Positions 45,398 to 53,388 of a stretch of DNA of 64,000 nt are shown piece by piece. Where the stretch lies: positions 676,001-740,000 of the forward strand of contig NZ_CM125436.1 of assembly GCF_052072235.1 (NCBI RefSeq), read 5' to 3'. A program made the translations under genes and the position numbers. Source of the stretch: Brevibacillus_D fluminis_A (lineage in GTDB: Bacteria > Bacillota > Bacilli > Brevibacillales > Brevibacillaceae). Each line of letters begins with the position of its first letter. Within the stretch, counting starts at the first letter, position 1. The notes below the pieces were generated by a model. The model worked only from the letters and a program-made list of their open reading frames with translations, was not told the origin of the DNA and searched no databases.

Positions 45398-46441
45398 ATG
45401 GCTGAATCGCAAACACTCAATCGCAAAGGCATCAATTATGATGTAGGGACGTTTACCCGCGGACAGGCAGCATCGTCCCGCGATGAATTCAACCCCGCCA
45501 TCGTCAAGCGGGAAATGGAGATCATCAAAAATGAGCTGCATTGCACGGCGGTGCGGATTTCCGGCCAAACGATCGATCGGCTGGTGCTGGCTGCCGAATA
45601 CGCCGCAATGCAAGGGTTGGAGGTCTGGTTTTCTCCCAGCTTCGTTGATGCGGATGAACAGGATACGTTACGTTACCTGATCGAATGCGCCAAGGCGGCG
45701 GAAGGGCTGCGGATGCGGTCGCCACACATCGTTTTCGTCGTCGGATGCGAGCTGACTTTTTTCATGAAAGGGCTTGTCGACGGTGAGACGGCATTTGACC
45801 GCATCCAGACGTTCATGAAGCCGTGGCGCTTGTTGATAAGCACGATTCGCCGCGGTTCGTTTCACAAACGGCTAAATGCTTTTCTTGACAAGGCAGCAGC
45901 ACAGGTGAGGAAGCACTTTCACGGGCAGCTCACCTACGCGTCAGGTACGTGGGAGCATGTCCAATGGCAGGTGTTTGATCTGGTCGCTGTCGATTACTAC
46001 CGCGATGCGTTCAGTAAAAAAACGTACCGCGAAAAGCTGCGAGGCTACTTCACCTATGAAAAGCCCGTGGTCATCACCGAATTCGGCTGCTGCACGTACA
46101 AAGGCGCTGAGGAGAAGGGTGGCTACGGCTGGGCAATCGTCGACAGGTCTCTAACCCCTCACCAGATCAAAGGAAACTATGTGCGGGATGAGGACGTTCA
46201 AGTCCGCTGCATGGAAGAGCTGCTGGACATTTTTGCGGAGGAAAAGGTGGATGGAGCTTTCTGGTTTACGTTCGTCATGGCCACCTATCCGTACCATGAA
46301 GACCCGCGTTACGATCTCGACATGGCAAGCTACAGCGTGGTCAAAACGTATGTCGGAAAAAACGGCGAAGCTTATCCGGACATGCCGTGGGAACCGAAAA
46401 AATCGTTTCGCGCGCTGGCAAACCGCTACGCCAAACCGTAG
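45398..46441 (+). CDS. TIM-barrel glycoside hydrolase-like protein (cytoplasmic)
   Basis: 347 residues with GGGGAGTG upstream and no signal peptide. The sequence fits a TIM barrel: 'KGINYDVGTF' first strand; 'GLEVWFSPSF'; 'HIVFVVGCELTFFMKG', with a Glu where GH clan A acid/base residues sit; 'FDLVAVDYYRD'; 'KPVVITEFGCCTYKGAEEKGG', with a Glu in the clan A nucleophile position; and 'GAFWFTF'. Relatives are, as I recall, often labelled 'abortive infection protein' in databases, a name I cannot support from this sequence. The substrate is unknown. It is flanked by an aminotransferase remnant and a radical SAM gene, a patchy accessory neighbourhood. Confidence 0.6.
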   Translation: MAESQTLNRKGINYDVGTFTRGQAASSRDEFNPAIVKREMEIIKNELHCTAVRISGQTIDRLVLAAEYAAMQGLEVWFSPSFVDADEQDTLRYLIECAKAAEGLRMRSPHIVFVVGCELTFFMKGLVDGETAFDRIQTFMKPWRLLISTIRRGSFHKRLNAFLDKAAAQVRKHFHGQLTYASGTWEHVQWQVFDLVAVDYYRDAFSKKTYREKLRGYFTYEKPVVITEFGCCTYKGAEEKGGYGWAIVDRSLTPHQIKGNYVRDEDVQVRCMEELLDIFAEEKVDGAFWFTFVMATYPYHEDPRYDLDMASYSVVKTYVGKNGEAYPDMPWEPKKSFRALANRYAKP

Positions 46442-46460
46442 CCGCACCGTTTTACGTAAC

Positions 46461-46497
46461 AGGAGCCCTTCGAAACGAGCGGAAGGGCTCCTCTTTC
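46461..46497 (+). terminator. Probable terminator
   Basis: An 11-bp perfect stem AGGAGCCCTTC / GAAGGGCTCCT (46461-46471 with 46482-46492) is followed by only a short CTTT, so efficiency may be moderate. Confidence 0.65.
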
Positions 46498-46559
46498 ATG
46501 GCGAGCCGCCCGGTTTCATGGATGTGCTTCCCCAGAATGCACCGATTCCGAAGGAAAGT

Positions 46560-46581
46560 CTACCTATGGTACTATAGGTAG
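46560..46581 (+). promoter_or_regulatory. Inverted repeat upstream of radical SAM gene
   Basis: CTACCTAT-GGTACT-ATAGGTAG, 8-bp perfect arms, 44 bp before the start. It could be an operator or an RNA hairpin; no T run follows. Confidence 0.4.
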
Positions 46582-46624
46582 GATGACCAGCATTCGATTC
46601 GACATATAAAGACAGACATGGGGA

Positions 46625-47515
46625 ATGGGGAACCACATCTTGAAAACATTTAAAAAAGTCTATATAGAAATCACCAGCGTCTGCAATCTCGCCTGTACGT
46701 TCTGTCCGCCTACGGAGCGCAAGGCGAATTTTATCAAGGTGGACGATTTCATCAAGCGCTTGGACCAGATCAAGCCGCATACGAATTATGTTTATTTGCA
46801 CGTCAAAGGCGAGCCGCTTCTGCATCCCAAAATCGATGAACTGCTCGATATCGCGCACGCCAAGGGCTTCAAAGTCAATATTACGACGAATGGCACGCTT
46901 ATCAAGAAAAATCGGCACAAGCTGCTCGGAAAGCCGGCGCTGCGGCAAATGAATTTTTCGATGCACAGCTTCGACGGGCACGAAGGCTCGACGGACCGGG
47001 AAGGCTACCTGCGGGAGATTCTTTCGTTCGTGCGGGAAGCGGAGCAGCACAATGTCATCTTCTCGTTCCGCCTGTGGAACTTGACGCAAGACAACGCGAC
47101 GAACATTCAAAAGAGCAGAAACCGGCAAACGCTTGCGATTATTGAAAAGGAATTCGGCCTCGACTACAAAATCGAGGAAAAAGTCGTGCCGGGCAGCGGC
47201 GTGAAAATTGCGCCCCGCGTGTATTTGAACCAGGATCATGAGTTCCAATGGCCGAGCCTGACAGCGCCTGCGGACGAGGGCAAAGGTTTTTGCTATGCGC
47301 TGCGCAGCCAAGCGGCCATTCTCGTCGATGGAACGGTCGTGCCATGCTGCCTAGATGGCGAGGGCGTCATTGATTTGGGTAATATGAACCAGGCGACGTT
47401 TACGGAAATCGTGGACGGCGAGCGGGCCAATCGACTCGTTGAAGGCTTTTCCCGCCGAGAGGCCGTCGAGGAATTGTGCAAACGATGCGGATATCGCCAA
47501 CGATTCGGCGCGTAG
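46625..47515 (+). CDS. Radical SAM / SPASM-domain protein
   Basis: 296 residues. CxxxCxxC cluster 'CNLACTFC' (19-26 region) binds the radical SAM 4Fe-4S; 'GEPLLHP' and 'ITTNGTL' are family SAM-binding motifs. The C-terminus has a SPASM-like Cys set ('GFCYALRSQAAILVDGTVVPCCLDGE...CKRCGY') for an auxiliary cluster. Such proteins often modify peptides or act as anaerobic maturases, but no precursor peptide gene is obvious next to it. The start is uncertain: ATG 46625 follows GGGG, and TTG 46640 with GGGGAA is possible. Stand-alone gene; substrate unknown. Confidence 0.83.
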   Translation: MGNHILKTFKKVYIEITSVCNLACTFCPPTERKANFIKVDDFIKRLDQIKPHTNYVYLHVKGEPLLHPKIDELLDIAHAKGFKVNITTNGTLIKKNRHKLLGKPALRQMNFSMHSFDGHEGSTDREGYLREILSFVREAEQHNVIFSFRLWNLTQDNATNIQKSRNRQTLAIIEKEFGLDYKIEEKVVPGSGVKIAPRVYLNQDHEFQWPSLTAPADEGKGFCYALRSQAAILVDGTVVPCCLDGEGVIDLGNMNQATFTEIVDGERANRLVEGFSRREAVEELCKRCGYRQRFGA

Positions 47516-47789
47516 CATGTCGAAAGTTGCATACCCCTAAAGACCAATAGTAGTCCTTCGGTTATAATGGGACTAAGGTCGGAATGGGTATTTTTTACTG
47601 TGTCAACCAGCGTAAACGTCCTGAGAATGTCAACCTGATGCAGCGGGAAGTGCCAGCCTCTATTGCGATCGCTCTATGACAGGGCCGATGTGGACAGCGG
47701 TTTTCTTTTGGGGAAAAGGCGGACAGTCATCGTCTGTGAGCATTGTACCAGAGACCTTTCGAATCAAAACGTGAAAAGGAGACTGGGCA
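47516..47789 (+). other. Intergenic region before the 603-residue gene
   Basis: 274 bp without a supportable gene. It holds a -10-like TATAAT at 47563-47568 without a good -35, and a leader of about 215 bases. No known riboswitch core was recognised. Confidence 0.35.
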
Positions 47790-49601
47790 ATGATTGCAGA
47801 GCAAGCGGCGCTTGCGCAAGTGACGGCGCCCCAACGGATGGACGACCGCTCGAACGATACGGAAACGTGGTACCGGATTTGGCTTGAGCCAAACGAAGCG
47901 ATTGAAGTGCAGCTAAGCAACATTGCGGATGGTCAAAGCTTGGCGCTGCACCTGTTTTGTGAGCACGAAACAGAACCCGTACAGCTGCTGGTCTGCACAA
48001 GCAATACGCCCGGCCTCGGCACGTATATCGCCGCGTCTGCCGGGTACTGCTACATCAGGATAGCGACAGATGGCGCGTTTGCGGAACCGGAGCCATACCG
48101 CCTGCATGTCGAAAAATATGCGGGTTTGTCGGGTTTCATCGAAGGGACTATGCATTTATCCGCGCAAGACGGCCCTTACATGCTCGGACCGGAACCGCTC
48201 GTTTTGGCGCCGGGAGCCGTGCTTGAAGTGGAGCAGGGGGTTGTGCTGAATTTTCGCCACGGCCAATCGCTGCATGTGCATCAGGGCGGGACGTTGAATT
48301 TGAACGGAAGGCGGGAAGCGCCGATCCTGATCATGGGCGTAAAGGGAGGGAGCGTCCAGCATGCTTGGCAGGAGCTGGTCATTGATGAGCGGGCGTGCGT
48401 CAACCAGCAGTTTGTCGTCGTACACTATGACAGCTACTCGGCTCTGCCCGATTACGCACCGCTGACTTCTGCTCTGGCAGACATCGAGGAGCCGACGACG
48501 ATTCCGCCGTCTGCAAGGCCTGCCTTGATCAAGCAGTGGTATTTGGAGGCAAGCCCCTATATCGTAGCGGTGCTGGACGGATTTACGGACAACCCGCTCC
48601 ATCCGCTGAAAACGACGGAGCTGTATTTGGGAATCGATGTGGAAATATTCACGCAATGGGAGGTGGAGAGCGGACGGTTAAGCGATGCGCGCTTTTCACA
48701 AGGGCAGGTCAATTATTGGGAGTACGTGAACGGCAACTTCACCGCAGATTTGATGGAGGCGGCCCGCTTGAGCGCCGCCAATCAGTCGAGTGAAGAGTAC
48801 CGGGTCCAGCGGCTCATCGATTATTTGAACAAGGGGAGGGCATGGCGCCAGCAAAACGGCTATTTCCGCCTGCAGGAGTTCATCAACCCATTTGACGATA
48901 AATCGTTTTCTTCTTTCTATACGGTATTTTTGGAGATGTCTTATCAATTCTGGCTTTCGCACAACACCTCGGTTGTCTATTGGGACAAGAAAGCCCGTGA
49001 ACTCGGAATTTACGCACAGGAAGACAAGATCGAGCGCGCGTTTATCGATGGCGTGATCATCCGCGTCGATTTCACCGCAGAACTCCCGATCGTGATTCCC
49101 GGCTACGAAAATAATGTGCCGCCTGTCGGTTTGATCGGCCTGTTCCTCAAGCATGGCCCGTTCCGCTATCCGGCGCATTATCCGGCGCCTGCACCGCACG
49201 ACGAACTCGATTACGGCAACAAAACGACCGCCGCGATGTTTTCCTATTACATCGAGCTGCTGGTTGACGGCAAAACAAGCGCCGTTTACACATGGTGGCT
49301 GCCGACTCCGGCTGATTCCGATTTGAAGGAGCAACTGCAGGCGCAAGGAATACGGCTGGACTCTCCCTTGGAAGAGTGGGAGCGCGAGATCGTGCAACCG
49401 GCAGCGCTATCGGTGGAAGAGATTCAGCGCAAGTATCTGAAGCCTGCCAGCGATTTGCATGCACAGGTGTCACCGTACCGCTTTACCGCCCACCCGATTC
49501 CGTTCATCTTCCATTGGCTCAAGATTCTCTGGAAGCTCGTAGGGACATTTTGTCGAAAGCTGTTTAAACGGACAAAGCAAGAGTCTGTTACATACGATTA
49601 A
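47790..49601 (+). CDS. Unrecognised 603-residue protein
   Basis: I do not recognise this protein. It has AAAAGGAGA upstream and no signal peptide. Residues about 20-115 look like a beta-sandwich of pre-peptidase/jelly-roll type ('ETWYRIWLEPNEAIEVQLSN', 'YIAASAGYCYIRIATDG'). Residues 115-205 form a beta-strand-rich segment resembling a short beta-helix ('LVLAPGAVLEVEQGVVLNF', 'LHVHQGGTLNLNGRREAPI'). The remainder is mixed alpha/beta with many aromatic residues. The end is basic and hydrophobic ('FIFHWLKILWKLVGTFCRKLFK'), a possible membrane-associating amphipathic helix. It is monocistronic with a terminator following. Function unknown. Confidence 0.7.
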   Translation: MIAEQAALAQVTAPQRMDDRSNDTETWYRIWLEPNEAIEVQLSNIADGQSLALHLFCEHETEPVQLLVCTSNTPGLGTYIAASAGYCYIRIATDGAFAEPEPYRLHVEKYAGLSGFIEGTMHLSAQDGPYMLGPEPLVLAPGAVLEVEQGVVLNFRHGQSLHVHQGGTLNLNGRREAPILIMGVKGGSVQHAWQELVIDERACVNQQFVVVHYDSYSALPDYAPLTSALADIEEPTTIPPSARPALIKQWYLEASPYIVAVLDGFTDNPLHPLKTTELYLGIDVEIFTQWEVESGRLSDARFSQGQVNYWEYVNGNFTADLMEAARLSAANQSSEEYRVQRLIDYLNKGRAWRQQNGYFRLQEFINPFDDKSFSSFYTVFLEMSYQFWLSHNTSVVYWDKKARELGIYAQEDKIERAFIDGVIIRVDFTAELPIVIPGYENNVPPVGLIGLFLKHGPFRYPAHYPAPAPHDELDYGNKTTAAMFSYYIELLVDGKTSAVYTWWLPTPADSDLKEQLQAQGIRLDSPLEEWEREIVQPAALSVEEIQRKYLKPASDLHAQVSPYRFTAHPIPFIFHWLKILWKLVGTFCRKLFKRTKQESVTYD

Positions 49602-50050
49602 AGATTTTGCCCGAAATCTCCACAATAAATTAATATAGTTAAATTAAACAATATATTTATGGTAAAAATAGGGAAACATACAGCTGCTCTCGAAGCGAAT
49701 GTATGTTTCTTTTTTCGTGTGAAAGGGGACAGGCCCGTCGCGCTGGAAGCCTTTTCTTTGTTAACAATCTGTGAAGAAACTGTTAGATTCCCTCTGATTC
49801 GACATAATTTGTTGGCGAGGTCATATACCTGACTTATGCCAAAAAACGGAGCAGCAACACATCTTCATGACGTGCGGCGGGATGAAAAATAGTGAACCTG
49901 CTATGGGAATTCTTGTCAAATTTAGTCAATGAAAAAGTGTTTCTTAGCTTCACGCCATCGATTATTGTATGGGTGTACTAGGACGAATCATTTCGTTCAA
50001 CAAGGCGTTCAACAAAAGAGATGGCGCCGTGAAAAAAGGGAGGGACCACT
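49602..50050 (+). other. Intergenic region before the PHA cluster
   Basis: 449 bp with no supportable gene. It contains an AT-rich block (49619-49667), a terminator (49673-49715) and the presumed promoter of the PHA genes, which I could not place confidently. GGGAGG lies before the GTG start at 50051. Confidence 0.45.
49673..49715 (+). terminator. Rho-independent terminator
   Basis: A 10-bp perfect stem GAAACATACA / TGTATGTTTC (49673-49682 with 49700-49709), then T6. Confidence 0.88.
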
Positions 50051-50326
50051 GTGGACCGATTGACAGATTATGATCTGGAACAGTCTCAGCGAAGTGCCGC
50101 ACAGCTGTTTGACGTGATGAAGCAGACCGTGACCGCTTCTGTCGACATGCTGAATTGGGCGCAAAGCGAGGCGCAGCGATTTGGCAGCAGCTTGACGCAG
50201 CAAGGAGCCGAGCAATTTTTGTCACGACTTGAACAGCTTCAGACACAGCAGCTTGCCGCACACAAGGAATTCGAAGAGCAATTCCGCTCTCTGTTGAACA
50301 TTTATCAGAATGAAGGGTCCAGGTGA
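50051..50326 (+). CDS. Small helical protein at head of PHA operon (phasin-like)
   Basis: 91 residues starting at GTG 50051, behind GGGAGG. The whole sequence is amphipathic helix and Gln/Glu-rich ('QQGAEQFLSRLEQLQTQQLA'), with no signal peptide. Its stop lies 5 bp before the phaR start, so the genes are translationally coupled. Composition is like phasins or a granule-associated coiled coil, and the location supports a role in PHA granules, but I cannot match it to a named family. It is distinct from the phaP at 53816. Confidence 0.6.
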   Translation: MDRLTDYDLEQSQRSAAQLFDVMKQTVTASVDMLNWAQSEAQRFGSSLTQQGAEQFLSRLEQLQTQQLAAHKEFEEQFRSLLNIYQNEGSR

Positions 50327-50331
50327 TTTTC

Positions 50332-50775
50332 ATGCAAACGCCCAACTACATGGACCCATTCTCGATCTGGAAATCCATGTATACCGAGATGGAACCAACC
50401 ATCTCCAAATCGATGCAAAAATGGCTGGAAAGCGATGAATACGCCGCATTCTCCGGTCAACTCCTGACAATCTCCCTGCAAATGGAACAGACGATGCGCA
50501 AACATGCGGAGCAGCTTTTCCAGACGTATAATGTTCCGACAAAAAGCGATCTGGCCCGCATCATGGATCTGCTCATCGCGCTGGAAGCGAAAGTGGATGC
50601 AGTCGAGGAACGTCTCGTGCAAATAGAAGCGAACGCCAATCCCCCGCAAGAAATCCGTGATCAGCTCTCCCAGATCACAAGCCAGCTTGACACAATCTCT
50701 GCAAACCTGCTCGGAAACACTTCCAACAACAACCGGAAACGTGCGCAAAAAAGCGAGGATCACGCAAACGAATAA
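50332..50775 (+). CDS. phaR: PHA synthase subunit PhaR (class IV)
   Basis: 147 residues from ATG 50332 (AGGTG upstream); GTG 50323 would add three. It begins 'MQTPNYMDPFSIWKSMYTEME', the Bacillus PhaR opening. A helical core with 'QTYNVPTKSDLARIMDLLIALEAKVD' (about 65-90) is the conserved PhaR/PhaE segment, followed by a coiled coil and a polar tail. PhaR is required with PhaC for class IV synthase activity on granules. phaB begins 18 bp later, with phaC beyond it, the same R-B-C order as in Bacillus megaterium and B. cereus. Confidence 0.9.
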   Translation: MQTPNYMDPFSIWKSMYTEMEPTISKSMQKWLESDEYAAFSGQLLTISLQMEQTMRKHAEQLFQTYNVPTKSDLARIMDLLIALEAKVDAVEERLVQIEANANPPQEIRDQLSQITSQLDTISANLLGNTSNNNRKRAQKSEDHANE

Positions 50776-50793
50776 AATTGGAGGAATGAAACG

Positions 50794-51570
50794 ATGGCAC
50801 TTTTGGAGAAAAAATTGGCTGAACTGAATAAACCTTTGCAAGGAAAGGTGGCGCTGGTAACAGGCGGCTCCCGGGGAATCGGAGCCGAAATCGCCAAAGA
50901 GCTGGCACTGCATGGCGCGACGGTCGTTATCAATTACGTGTCCAATGCCGAGCGCGCCGAGCAAGTGGTTCACGAAATTTATGCGTACAACCAAAACGTT
51001 TCGGCCATCCAAGGTGATGTGAGCAAAACGGAGGACATCGCTCGCCTTTGCGACGACATTCTCGAAGCACACGGTACCATCGACATCCTGATCAATAACG
51101 CGGGCATCACCCGTGACGCACGTTTTCTGAACATGACGGAAGAAGCGTGGAACGCGGTCATCTCGACCAACATGAACAGCTTGTTCCATCTCACCAAGCG
51201 GGTTTTGCCGCATATGGTTGAGCAAGACTTCGGCCGCATCATCAACATCTCCTCCATTATCGGGCAGGCGGGCGGCTTTGGCCAAACCAACTATGCGGCG
51301 GCAAAAGCGGGCATGATCGGCTTCACCAAGTCGCTTGCACTGGAAACCGCGCGCAACAACATCACCGTCAATGCGGTGTGCCCTGGCTACACGTTCACAG
51401 ACATGGTGGCGGAAGTACCGGAAAAAGTGCAGGAAAAGATCACAGCTAAAATCCCGAAAGGCCGCTTCGGCACGCCGGCGGAAATCGCAAAAGCGGTGCG
51501 TTTCCTCGCAGTCGACGGCGAATATATCACAGGCCAGTGCATCAATGTGAACGGCGGCATGTACATGTAA
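50794..51570 (+). CDS. phaB: Acetoacetyl-CoA reductase PhaB (SDR family)
   Basis: 258 residues with TTGGAGGAA upstream. Short-chain dehydrogenase: 'VTGGSRGIGAEIA' cofactor loop (about 21-33), 'NNAGITRD', catalytic Ser in 'INISSIIGQAG', 'YAAAKAG' (Tyr-x-x-x-Lys) and 'CPGYTFTDM'. It reduces acetoacetyl-CoA to (R)-3-hydroxybutyryl-CoA with NADPH, the monomer for PHB. FabG homologues look similar, but the phaR-phaB-phaC order decides the assignment. A GC-rich hairpin with four T sits between it and phaC. Confidence 0.9.
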   Translation: MALLEKKLAELNKPLQGKVALVTGGSRGIGAEIAKELALHGATVVINYVSNAERAEQVVHEIYAYNQNVSAIQGDVSKTEDIARLCDDILEAHGTIDILINNAGITRDARFLNMTEEAWNAVISTNMNSLFHLTKRVLPHMVEQDFGRIINISSIIGQAGGFGQTNYAAAKAGMIGFTKSLALETARNNITVNAVCPGYTFTDMVAEVPEKVQEKITAKIPKGRFGTPAEIAKAVRFLAVDGEYITGQCINVNGGMYM

Positions 51571-51580
51571 GCAAAAGGAT

Positions 51581-51612
51581 GGCGCCCCGCTCGGTAAAGC
51601 GAGGGCGCTTTT
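51581..51612 (+). terminator. Possible attenuating hairpin between phaB and phaC
   Basis: GCGCCCCGCT pairs with AGCGAGGGCGC (one bulge), followed by only TTTT, 17 bp before the phaC start. It could lower phaC expression relative to phaB. Confidence 0.5.
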
Positions 51613-51628
51613 ACGGAGGGAACCGCGA

Positions 51629-52657
51629 GTGAACGGAATCGAAACAGATCGTTTTACACAAGTATGCAAGGTGCTTACGCAAGCCCAGCCAGACACGGGC
51701 CAGACGCCAAAAGAAGTCATCTGGCGCAAAAACAAAACGAAGCTGTACCGCTTTTCGCTGCCGGGTGTGGAAATCAGGCACCGTGTGCCGGTTTTCATGC
51801 TTTATGCGATGATCAACAAGCCGTACATCCTCGATATTGAGCCAGGCAATTCGTTTGTCGAACATTTGGTCAACGAAGGCTTCGATGTTTACATGCTGGA
51901 TTGGGGCGAGGCCGGCTACGAGGATCGCCACAACGGATTCGCCGATTATTTGTACGATTACTTGCATAAGGCGATTGAGCGCACCTGCTTGCATAGCGGG
52001 CAGTCCCAGGTCAATCTTTTCTCCTATTGCATGGGCGGCACAATCGGGGCGATGTACACGTCGCTGTTCCCCGAGAAAGTGAAAAACCTCGTGGTGCTGG
52101 CGGCCCCGATCGATTTCGGCCATGCGCCGCTGTACAACAAATGGCTGGACCCGAAAAGCTTTGACGTCGACAAGCTGGTCGAAACATACGGCAACGTCCC
52201 GTCGCATGTGATCGACTTTGGCAATAAGATGCTCAAGCCGCTGACCAATTTCGTCAATCCGCTGATGCATCTGTATGCCAACGTCGGCAACGACAAATTC
52301 GTACACAACTGGCGCCTTTTAAACAAGTGGGTCAACGACGGAACCGACTTCCCGGGCCAGGCGTACCGCGAATGGATCCGCGACTTTTACCAGCAAAACA
52401 AGCTGATCAAAGGCGAAATCGTCCTGCGCAATCGAAAAGTCGACCTCGCCGCGATCACATGCCCGGTCCTGGTCCTCACCGCCGCCACCGACCACATCGC
52501 CCCATGCGCCCAAACGCGTGCCTTGCTCGACCTGGTCAGCTCGACCGACAAGAAAGAACACAACTATCCGGTCGGACACGTCTCGCTCGTATTCGGCGGA
52601 ACGGCGCGCAAGCAGGTGTACCCGGAGACGGCAGCTTGGCTTGCGGAACGGAATTGA
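51629..52657 (+). CDS. phaC: Poly(3-hydroxyalkanoate) synthase PhaC (class III/IV)
   Basis: 342 residues from GTG 51629 with GGAGGGAA upstream. Alpha/beta-hydrolase fold with the synthase lipase-like box 'FSYCMGG', nucleophile Cys134, Asp288 in 'ATDHIAP' and His317 in 'VGHVSLVFGG'. The short length and pairing with PhaR place it in class IV. It polymerises (R)-3-hydroxyacyl-CoA on the granule surface. All catalytic residues are present. A terminator follows 23 bp after the stop. Confidence 0.93.
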   Translation: MNGIETDRFTQVCKVLTQAQPDTGQTPKEVIWRKNKTKLYRFSLPGVEIRHRVPVFMLYAMINKPYILDIEPGNSFVEHLVNEGFDVYMLDWGEAGYEDRHNGFADYLYDYLHKAIERTCLHSGQSQVNLFSYCMGGTIGAMYTSLFPEKVKNLVVLAAPIDFGHAPLYNKWLDPKSFDVDKLVETYGNVPSHVIDFGNKMLKPLTNFVNPLMHLYANVGNDKFVHNWRLLNKWVNDGTDFPGQAYREWIRDFYQQNKLIKGEIVLRNRKVDLAAITCPVLVLTAATDHIAPCAQTRALLDLVSSTDKKEHNYPVGHVSLVFGGTARKQVYPETAAWLAERN

Positions 52658-52679
52658 ATAAGATGATTGGATAAAAAGT

Positions 52680-52733
52680 GGAAGACCATTTGGACAAGGC
52701 AGTAACGAGTCCAAGGGTCTTTTCCATTTTTCT
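52680..52733 (+). terminator. Rho-independent terminator after phaC
   Basis: Long imperfect stem GGAAGACC...TTGGAC / GTCCAA...GGGTCTTTTCC (52680-52695 with 52709-52725), then T5. Confidence 0.8.
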
Positions 52734-52741
52734 CTTAAAAT

Positions 52742-53300
52742 TTCATTTGGGAAAAAAGAATGATTCCCTCAGCAGCAAAGGGATTTTCGGGAAAAAGTGG
52801 AGCGGAAGCCTTGACGATGCCTGCCAGGCGGAGCGGAAAAAGGAAAACGTCTTTCGCGCCCAACATCATCGTTGAGATACACCCGCCGCGCAGCGTGTGG
52901 CATTTGGGCGCGGTTTTCCTTTTTTCGCGGAGCCGTTCACCCCGACCCCCAGCGGGCATCGTAACAGCTGACGCGTAACTTTTTCGCGAAAATCCCCGAC
53001 CGCCCACCGCAGCCAACCTTTAATTCATTTGGAAAAAAGAATGATTCCCTCAGCAGCAAAGGGATTTTCGGGAAAAAGTGGAGCGGAAGCCTTGACGATG
53101 CCTGCCAGGCGGAGCGGAAAAAGGAAAACGTCTTTCGCGCCCAACATCATCGTTGAGATACACCCGCCGCGCAGCGTGTGGCATTTGGGAGCGGTTTTCC
53201 TTTTTTCGCGGAGCCGTTCACCCCGACCCCCAGCGGGCATCGTAACAGCTGACGCGTAACTTTTTCGCGAAAATCTCCGATCGCCCACCGCAGCCAACCC
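52742..53300. repeat. Tandem duplication of a ~278-bp nested palindromic element
   Basis: Two copies, 52742-53019 and 53024-53300, are offset by 281-282 bp and differ at only a few bases. Each contains terminal inverted repeats (GGGATTTTCGGGAAAAAGT and ACTTTTTCGCGAAAATCCC, 52780-52798 with 52978-52996 in copy 1). Inside is a long imperfect hairpin (GGAAAAAGGAAAAC with GTTTTCCTTTTTTC, and GCGCCCAA with TTGGGCGC). It encodes nothing supportable; the 72-93 codon frames in it are mirror-image artefacts of the palindrome. MITE-like or a structured intergenic repeat. Confidence 0.85.
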
Positions 53301-53339
53301 TAAATTGTTAATTTTTCCAAAACCCCATATACAAATCAA

Positions 53340-53351
53340 ACACCTAGGTGT
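53340..53351 (+). promoter_or_regulatory. Palindromic operator in the phaQ promoter
   Basis: ACACCTAGGTGT is a perfect 12-bp palindrome between a -35-like TATACA (about 53329) and a -10-like TAAAAT (53351-53356), 38 bp before the phaQ ATG. It is a likely autorepression site for PhaQ (inference). Confidence 0.6.
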
Positions 53352-53388
53352 AAAATACATATAAGTGCTGATTAGAAGGTGATGAACG

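Noticed and set aside
45398..46441. Abortive-infection defence role for the TIM-barrel protein
   Set aside because: The name circulates for relatives, but nothing in the sequence or context (no toxin, nuclease or sensor partner) supports it.
47516..47789. Possible c-di-GMP or other riboswitch before the 603-residue gene
   Set aside because: No conserved riboswitch core or terminator-antiterminator pair could be drawn.
49742..49800. TGTGAAGAAACTGTTAGA as a fifth copy of the phased promoter
   Set aside because: The 11-bp phase is similar but the half-sites differ and no -10 box lies at the fixed 28-bp distance.
52735..53360. 72-111 codon ORFs on both strands between phaC and phaQ
   Set aside because: They repeat in both tandem copies and on both strands because the element is palindromic; no ribosome binding site or family match.
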